From NCBI GenBank assembly GCA_036250225.1, contig JAPZLL010000018.1:434001-498000 (forward strand): a DNA stretch of 64,000 bases, given 5' to 3'. Of this stretch, positions 57,301 to 64,000 are shown one piece after another. The stretch is from Cercophora sp. LCS_1. Lineage: Eukaryota > Ascomycota > Sordariomycetes > Sordariales > Lasiosphaeriaceae. Numbering within the stretch: position 1 is the stretch's first letter; each line of letters starts with the position of its first letter. The position numbers were made by a program, and so were the translations under genes. A model generated the notes under the pieces. It saw only the letters and a program-made list of their open reading frames with translations, ran no database searches and was not told the origin of the DNA.

Positions 57301-57872
57301 ATGGGTTAGTCAACCCTCAAGCTGCTTTCCAAGTCCCCACGTCAGTAACCGGGCCACCTACACTTGGAACAAGAGACGCCGACCTCATCGAGTGTGTCTT
57401 TCGGTCGTGCCTGTTCGAATAGTGAGCGAGTCCCTGAAAAGCCCGACAATTGAGCTGGCGTTGCGATCGGTTAGAGAATCTCAAAGTGTCAGATCCCGAT
57501 TTTGACCAGCTCCCCGAGGATTTCAAGGAGCGCGTGGATAAGCTGGAAGATGACATTACGGGATTCGAGGAGCACCCGAACCTCGACGGTGATCCGGAGA
57601 CGATGCCAGAGCGGGCCCTTGAACATGTCGAACAGTTGCAAGCTGAGTGTAAGAAGGACCTCGGGGAGATGGTCGAAGGGTTGAAGCCTAGCAAATTCGA
57701 GTTAGAGCGTGAGATCAAGGAGCTCGGGGAAGAGATTGAGGAGATCGAGGAAGAGACCAAGGCTTTGAAGGGTAAACTGGAGGCTCTGAAGGACAGGCTC
57801 CAAATGTTTGAGGATTTCGCCAAGGACGTCAACGCCGAGATCGATGCGATCAGTGAGAGGAGACGTTTTTGA
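57301..57872 (+). CDS. Small coiled-coil protein, 133 aa, with a 4-nt first coding exon
   Basis: Exon 1 57301-57304 (ATG G), intron 57305-57474 (GTTAGT donor, GGTTAG acceptor), exon 2 57475-57872. The split codon becomes GAG, giving MENLKVSDPDFDQLPEDF at the N-terminus. The acidic, Glu/Lys-rich body has long helical heptad-like segments (EREIKELGEEIEEIEEETKA, LEALKDRLQMFEDF) that predict a coiled coil of about 70 residues. The exon 2 frame has no ATG of its own upstream in a good position, supporting the unusual first exon. The TATA box and clean leader also fit. Family not recognised; no secretion signal or membrane segment. Could be a scaffold or small regulator. Confidence 0.65.
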
Positions 57873-58316
57873 GAGGCACAAGGTCGTTTGGGGTGGTTGA
57901 GAACCTTGGTGGTCACGCGATGACTCGACACGGTAGTAGCCTACAAATGTCAATACCGCTGGTCTGTTTGTGACTAGTTGTCCACCTGAATGTCGGCCGG
58001 ATTCCCTTGTCGTTTGAAAGATGTGGTTGGTGGGACTATAGGATGTGCAAACTGACAGCTGAATCCCGTGGTGCCCTGTCCGGAGTATGGTGTTGAAAAC
58101 TGGGTCGTCGGTGCCTGTACCTATGGAAGGAACGACCAGCTCGCCAATCTGCCGACATGCCCACCAACTGCGCTTGACCGTACACGGAAGCGCCGAATCC
58201 AGCCCGCCTCATGTCAATCCACGCCCTTCCAATGACCTCGATTTTTTATTGAACCAAAGTGGGCGCCATTCCCAAATTCGGCGGCGCTTTGCTCTGTCGC
58301 GAACTCGCAGATAACC
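57873..58316. other. Intergenic: MFS promoter
   Basis: 444 nt between two plus-strand genes; nothing recognised. Confidence 0.5.
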
Positions 58317-60073
58317 ATGGCAACGCAAACGATTACCGAACTGCAAGCACTCGAGCCCGCAGTGTTGGGCATCACGTCGCTGAAGAGCCGCGATCGTCCA
58401 CCCACACCGATCCCGGAACACTTGTCGTCGTCCGAAGCGGTGGCGGAACCGACAACAACCCTCCCAAGAGCCCGAGCTATAATCGTCATCACCGAGCTCT
58501 GCGGTGTCTTGTTCTTCAGCAGCTTTTGCAATGGCGCCATTGTCGTCGCCCTACCCGCCATGCAGCACGAGCTGCACTTGCAAGAGGGTCTCCTCGTCTG
58601 GCCCACGTCGTCCTACTACCTGACGGCGGGATCGTGCCTATTGCTCGCCGGGTCGATTGCCGATGTCGCTGGCACGAAGCGATCAAACCTCGTTGGCTCT
58701 TTTCTCGGGGCCATCTTTGCCATGGCCTGCGGTCTGGCCCAGACGGAGGGCCAACTCATCGCTTTCCGGGCGCTGCAGGGCATCACCAATGCCATCATTG
58801 CGCCCTCGGCCGTCTCCATCATCTCCAATAGTGTCGAAGAGGGTCAACCACGGAACATGGGATTTGCGTGCATGGGTTTCAGCCAGCCCCTCGGGTTTGG
58901 CTTCGGTATGGTTCTCGCTGGCGTGCTCACTGATACTGTCGGCTGGCGCCCAACGTTCTATTTGGCCGGGGCTGCCAGCTTTGCCATGTTTCTCGTTGGG
59001 ATATGGGCTCTGCCCCAAGACAGGCGACCTGGGGCCGGTCAATCGATCTTGAAGCGCCTCAGCCAGGAAATTGACTGGGTTGGCGTTTTATTGGCGAGCA
59101 TGGGACTGGCCATGTTGTCATACGTTCTGGCGTAAGTGAATGCTTTGATTTCGCTGCCCTTGAGGCTGACAATGTAGGTCTCTTTCCGCCGACATGGACG
59201 ATATCCACAAAGCATCTAGCATCGTGCTGTTGATTATCAGCGGGCTATCCATCCCTGCATTCATCGGGTGGATGCATCGACGGACAAAACGCAATCGAAC
59301 AGCACTGATACCCAACTCGCTCTGGCGCAACCATGTCTTTACAACCAGCTGTGTGATAGTCCTTCTTACGACGGCGCTGACCAACTGCATGGAGTTGTAC
59401 AGCAGTTTGTTGTAAGGCCCACTCGTCCAAGTATCTTGCTGGCTCTCCCTTACGCAACTCCAGTTTTCAACAGGTCCAAAGCGTCTCAGCTCTGGGAGCC
59501 TCCCTTCGAGTTCTCCCTTCGCTACTCGCCGGTACTATTGCAAGCGTTCTGACCGGGATCTTTGTACATCGCATGTCTGTTTTGTGGGTGGTTTTGGTCT
59601 CGTCGGTTATGAGTACAGGGGCGCCGCTGTTGATGTCCCTTGTCCAAGCCGATCAGCCATACTGGGAGAATGCCTTCTTTGCGCAGGTCAGCACCCTCTG
59701 CCCATAAACAGCTGAAGACACAGGCTTGCTAACACAGCCGAATCAGATTCTCGCCCCCATGGCCTGCGACATTCTATCCACAGTCGGTCTGCTCATAATC
59801 TCCGACGTTTTCCCCAAGAATACCCAAGCTCTCGGTGGTGCTGTATTCAGTACTTGCGCTCAGCTTGGCACAGCGATTGGGCTCAGCTTGACCCAAGTCG
59901 CCGCTTCAGTGGTCACGAACGGCTCGTCTCATAGCAACAAGTCTTCTCCCGAGGCACTCTTAAAGGGATACAGGGTTGCTTTCTGGATCATGTTTGGATG
60001 GATGGTGTTTGTCTGTTTTGTTTGCATTGCTGGGCTGCGGAGGGTCGGCCGTGTTGGTGTGAAACGGGACTAA
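58317..60073 (+). CDS. MFS transporter, DHA2 (drug:H+ antiporter-2) type
   Basis: Exons 58317-59131, 59178-59411, 59464-59686 and 59747-60073 (introns 46, 52 and 60 nt, all phases close), 532 aa. A soluble N-terminus of about 60 residues leads to ELCGVLFFSSFCNGAIVVALP (TM1) and further hydrophobic helices, with IAFRALQGITNAIIAPSAVSI (motif B-like) and GFGMVLAGVLTDTVGWRPTFY in the first half, and FQQVQSVSALGASLRVLPS in the second. The length and repeat pattern fit 14-TM DHA2 transporters, which export toxic compounds, fungal metabolites or aminotriazole-like drugs using proton exchange. The substrate is not predictable. It is 436 nt from the decayed deaminase-like gene and about 2.3 kb from a Zn2Cys6 regulator, a common transport-regulator arrangement. 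Confidence 0.9.
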
Positions 60074-60508
60074 TGTTTCTTCTACTCTCGCCTAGCGTCA
60101 AAGGCCAGGATGTATGACGGGATATAATTTGACTAGCCATGACTTTAGCAATCACCCGTCTGAAATCTGACGCCCGAATTTTCCTCCATTTCCCGCCGTG
60201 AACCCGGAGCCAACTACATTGGCCCAGAAGCCCTCGGTGAGGTACTTTCTCCTAGAATTCCAGTCATCTCCATTATGTCCTCGGTAAAACAACGCCTGCC
60301 GGCCCTTGGACAGCACAGATCAAGAATTCCCTCGAGGGGTAGAGAGAACTCTTCTGGGATGTGATCCTGGCTTCAACGTTCCTTCAAAATCTGAGAATAT
60401 ATGTGCGCTCTCATCGTCATGCTAATCACCCCTCCTCATCTCCCTTTTGGCAACCACAAACGTGTGGGTAGGATGACCGGCCGAGGGCCGGCTCTCTCAA
60501 ACCCTGTG
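60074..60508. other. Convergent gap, MFS/deaminase-like pseudogene
   Basis: 435 nt; no coding or RNA feature recognised. Confidence 0.5.
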
Positions 60509-62000
60509 TCATCTTAATTGAGGTAGTCGGGCTGAAAGTTTCTTCTTCATCTTTGTCTCGATGTCCTCCAACGCATCCACTAAGTCACCGCCCAACTCGC
60601 GAGTGCCTCCAAGGCTTGGATTATTCCAGAGGCTATAGAGTTCCCGATGACGTCGTCTTGGAGTGACCCGCTAGAACTCCCTCAAGAATATGTCGCAAAG
60701 GGAACAGCTGCTCCTGTTGCAGCCTAGGTAAACCTTCCCCCCCTTCTGGTCGGATTGGTGGTACCCGCCAACGACTTGCATCTCGGGGTGATTTCCGCAG
60801 GTCACGGATTCAAGTCGCTTGAATTCCTCCTCTAGCTTGGCCGTGGTCCACGTGAGGTCTTGGTCACCGAGTCTGTATTCTTACGTATCTTCATCCCATC
60901 CCCAACTATTTTTGTCTTTCGGACCCAACAGCGCTTGAACGGTCTCGTCGGTCCAAGGGATGCCGAAGTGCTCAAACAAAGTGTCCGGTGTCCACACTTC
61001 AGGCTTCTGGCCCATCGCGGGATTTTCAGCACCAAGCACTGCAGTGTTCAGACTTGTGATTTCGAGCGTTTTGAAATCATGCAGCTGCGCTGCGGCTCAT
61101 ACCAGGGTCAGGTATGCGTTTCGAAGGTTGCTGAGAAAATGAAGAGCTGGTCCCAGTTCTGGACCCAACCAACAAAGCTGACCGTCATTCTTGCTCTCGT
61201 AACTTGGGGTTCCGTGTCCGGCAGTGAGTACCAGGTCATCTTTCGCCACGTAGGCCTAGTGCGCCCATCGCGCAACTTCGCGATACTTTTGCCAACCTGT
61301 ATTATCCGGTAGCGCCTCAATCAACTCTTTCATATGACGAAGAACGTCCAGGTGCTCGGTTCCGTACTCTTCCACCGATTTGCATTCTCTGATATATGCT
61401 TGCAGTCGTTGACGGAGGTCGCTCACGGCGTCTCGTATTCTCTCTTCGTGCCCCCCAAGAATGATATCATACAGCTTCTCTTTACGAAGCGTATTCACTT
61501 CCATGTCGTTGGTTCGACGCCAGGGCTTGTGCACAGGTATTATGGGATCTTCGCCTATGCAATATTGACATGATTAGTTGAGGCGCTGAGAGTAATAACG
61601 CACAGAATGTGGTCTACAAACCTCGACGCCCGATTTCTCGCAGGTGACGCGCGATATCAGCTAAGAACTTCTCGTCACTTGGCTGGAGCTCGTAATCCGC
61701 GGCAACGAGAACGCCAACGCCCTTCATGCGGTCGATCATCAGGGCAGAAACAGATCCGTGTCCCCCATTCCCGCCCGCCACCAACTCGGCAAGTCAGTTA
61801 GCGAATGCTGTTCTGAGTTCATTCTCGTCAACAGTGTGGCCGGCAAGAAGAGCTTTTGTAACGCCGTCGGGGCCATCGTGTTCCAGATACTTGGGTGCAG
61901 TTTTACCAAGGGAACGGAGGTGGAATAGCTTGACCAAGGCCTCGAATCTGGCGTGATGATAACGATACACGTTCTCCTCGCTTAGAGGGCTGCTGGCCAT
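60509..62000 (-). pseudogene. OTT_1508-like deaminase-family pseudogene with five in-frame stops
   Basis: Segments 62000-61622 and 61554-60509 join across an intron (donor GTTTGT, acceptor GCATAG) in consistent phase; ATG at 62000, terminal stop at 60509-60511, 474 codons. Five further in-frame stops interrupt it: TGA 61794-61796, TAG 61256-61258, TGA 61097-61099, TAA 60881-60883 and TAG 60671-60673. No frameshift occurs, and protein-like sequence continues across each stop in the same frame. Near the C-terminus, GNHPEMQ, then KVYLGCNRSSCSLCDIFL, then RHRELYSLWN resemble the H-x-E and C-x2-C metal-binding motifs and GELYSLW-like tail of fungal OTT_1508-like deaminases. Ancestral activity would be cytidine-deaminase-fold zinc chemistry, substrate unknown. 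Stops without indels suggest point mutation, possibly RIP, and fairly recent loss. Confidence 0.65.
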
Positions 62001-62418
62001 TTTGATCGGGGAACATCGAAGGAGGTTTGCGGAAGGGAAGATAGTTTGGGGGAATGACTCGAAATAACATTGCTAGAAGGAAGGAGGTCTGTTTGGGAAG
62101 GAGCAGCGCGAGTGCTGGAGTGGGTGGCGGATTACCGCGAACTGCACGAGATCTGCCCCTCAATATTAGCACTGTGCTGCAGGCAGCACATGAGACCCTC
62201 GACACCTCGATAACAGGCGCCCAAAACGACTCGATCATGCTCGGCGCTCTCGCCCAACCCGGGAGGAATCGTGTTATACCGGCTACCCTTTTCCATCCGA
62301 CCAACCCCACAAAGACAGTCGACCCAATCAACGCCCGAGGATACTCTTCCCCGCTGCTTTGATTGCCTGATCGTCTGCCCCATTTTCCCCCATCGTCCCA
62401 TGTCGCACAACCACAACC
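62001..62418. other. Divergent gap, pseudogene/Zn2Cys6 regulator
   Basis: 418 nt between the two ATGs; nothing recognised. Confidence 0.45.
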
Positions 62419-64000
62419 ATGGAAAAACCGCGATTTCGTCCGCTACGGTCCGCCCCGCCGGCGGGACGGGATGCACCCGCCTCATCGGTGGACCTCGGCC
62501 CCCGGAGGAAACAGCGGACCAAAGCGGCGTGCAATGCCTGTCGGACGAAACGCTCGGCGGTGAGTTCGGTGTCCACATTCTACACCGAGGGCCGCTAACC
62601 CGCCCAGTGCGACGGCGGCCGTCCTACATGCACGGCGTGTATGTCGTGGGGGAGACAGTGCGTCTATGAGACCGCCACCGCGTCCGAGACGCCGGGCGCC
62701 GCCCTAAAGAGAGAGAAGGCGGAACTGGAACAGCTCATTGGCTACCTGCGACAGCCAGAGCTGGCGCATGACCTAGTTGGGAAGCTTCAAGCAGGGCTGG
62801 GTATCCCTGAATTGTTGCGTTACGCTAGCGGCGGCGGTGTGCTGAACCGCCAACCGGTTGCGTTGCTGCCAACGACGGATTCGCCGTTCGAGGTGGAGCT
62901 CATGGTTCGGCATCCAAAGGCGTATCAGATCTTGGATCTGAGCATCGATATCACATACGCCGAAGGCCTTATGTCCACAGCTGGTGATCCGGGGTCTTTG
63001 AGAGTCAACGTGCCAGGCAGCGGATCGTCGGGGTTTATCAGCACCGTGCTGAACCCCCCCCATCCCGTTTGCTACTACGATGATCGCTTGGCTAGGCTCA
63101 AGATTGGATACTGGTCGACCGTCAAGATTACCGATGCCATGGCTGCCGCGGCATTCTCGCACTTTTTCAAGGCCGAACACTGGTCATTGGGCTTGTTTGA
63201 TGCCGATCTGTTTATCGGGGACCTTGTGAGCGGAGATATGACGTATTGCTCATCGTTCCTGGTGAACGCTGTTTTGACTCATGCTTTGGTAGGTAAAAGT
63301 CGTGCTGGTGTCGGGGATGAACTAACAGAACGTAGCAAGCTTACTCGGCCAAAGATCCGCCGGCCGCAATCAAAGCCGTAGAGTTCGAACACGAGGCAAA
63401 GAAACTTTGGCGTGTTGAGCAGGGTAGAGACTCGCTTACTACCATAGCCGGAGGTTTTATTCTATACATAGCCATTGGAATCCGTGGTCAAGTTGCCGAT
63501 GGCGCAGAGTACATTCCCAAAGTCGTGGCCATGGCAAGAAGGCTTCGCCTCTTTGACACCCCGAACGCTGTGCGCCTTGAGGAGCTTGCTTCCAAGGGCA
63601 TGGCACCCGAGCAACAGCGAGCTGCAATCCATACTGCTTGGGGCGTGTATGGTGCCATCATGTAAGCCCTGCGTGGAAAGCTAGTGGCCGCTTACTAACA
63701 ACCTGACAGGATGCAGGCAATCTTTCGAGTCTGTGAAGCCGTCAAATACCCCCCACTCCTCCCGATTCCTGGCCTCCCCTCGCTGCCGACCAAAGAAAAG
63801 GAACCCGATCGACCTCTTACACATCTAGAGAAAAACCAGCATGCGTTTGCTGCGATTTGCGCCTTGTGGCGCGTCACAGCCGACGTTCTAGCGGTTTACC
63901 ACCACCCTGACGGTCCTACAGCTGTCTCTCCAGCCTTTGCCCTATCCTTGTACCATCGCCTACTCAACGTCGCCGATGAAGCGCACGTCTGCGTGACCAA
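62419..64000 (+). CDS. Zn2Cys6 fungal transcription factor (3' end beyond window)
   Basis: Exons 62419-62559, 62608-63288, 63336-63661 and 63710->64000; introns 48, 47 and 48 nt, phases close. The zinc cluster is split by the first intron: CNACRTKRSAC then DGGRPTCTACMSWGRQC, matching C-x2-C-x6-C-x6-C-x2-C-x6-C at residues about 39-64. The linker is followed by a short coiled coil (ALKREKAELEQLIGYL) typical of dimerising Gal4-type proteins. The following part has features of the fungal transcription-factor middle-homology domain (HPVCYYDDRLARLKIGYWS, HEAKKLWRVEQGRDSLTTI). At least 480 residues are visible. It is a sequence-specific DNA-binding regulator; targets unknown. It diverges from the decayed deaminase-like gene and may have regulated it or the DHA2 transporter. 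Confidence 0.88.

Noticed and set aside
53522..64000. Secondary-metabolite gene cluster
   Set aside because: A transporter and a Zn2Cys6 regulator are present, but no polyketide synthase, NRPS, terpene cyclase or other core enzyme.

Overview
The window is nuclear DNA of a filamentous ascomycete (Pezizomycotina, most likely a sordariomycete). The signs are GC-rich coding sequence, numerous 45-60 nt spliceosomal introns with GTRNGT donors and CTAAC/CTGAC-like branch sites just before the acceptor, several kilobases between some genes, and typical filamentous-fungal families: HET domain, Zn2Cys6 regulators, a killer-toxin-like GH18 chitinase next to a LysM protein, and MFS transporters. I see no bacterial operons, CRISPR array, rRNA gene or intact transposon. 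Exon coordinates were worked out by hand from splice sites and reading-frame closure.

Layout. 1-5.4 kb: mitochondrial aspartate/glutamate carrier (cut by the window edge) and a mitotic B-type cyclin, both on the minus strand. 5.4-16.5 kb: mostly non-coding, around one C-terminal Zn2Cys6 regulator with a candidate N-terminal beta-grasp (PB1-like) domain. 16.5-19.8 kb: a convergent pair, a monocarboxylate-type MFS transporter and a salicylate-hydroxylase-like FAD monooxygenase. 20-42.3 kb: dense housekeeping block with RNA polymerase III subunit RPC4, urease accessory UreD, cohesin SCC3/STAG, telomere protein Pot1, importin alpha, a DHX57/YLR419W-type RNA helicase, an AT-hook protein and the ER protein Irc22. 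A tRNA-like, SINE-like element lies in the helicase/AT-hook gap. 42.7-47.2 kb: CocE/NonD (S15) hydrolase, a small putative membrane protein, and an aldehyde-dehydrogenase-like protein that seems to lack the catalytic cysteine. 47.3-53.4 kb: divergent chitinase/LysM pair, probably acting together on chitin. 53.5-64 kb: accessory block with a frame-disrupted HET gene, a small coiled-coil protein with a 4-nt first coding exon, a DHA2-type MFS transporter, a pseudogene resembling OTT_1508-like deaminases with five in-frame stops and no frameshift, and a Zn2Cys6 regulator running off the right edge.

The housekeeping genes are unlinked in function apart from sharing intergenic regions (RPC4/ureD, pot1/importin alpha). 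The two functional associations best supported by position are chitinase with LysM protein and transporter with monooxygenase. The right-hand accessory block, with its two damaged genes, is the most evolutionarily active part.
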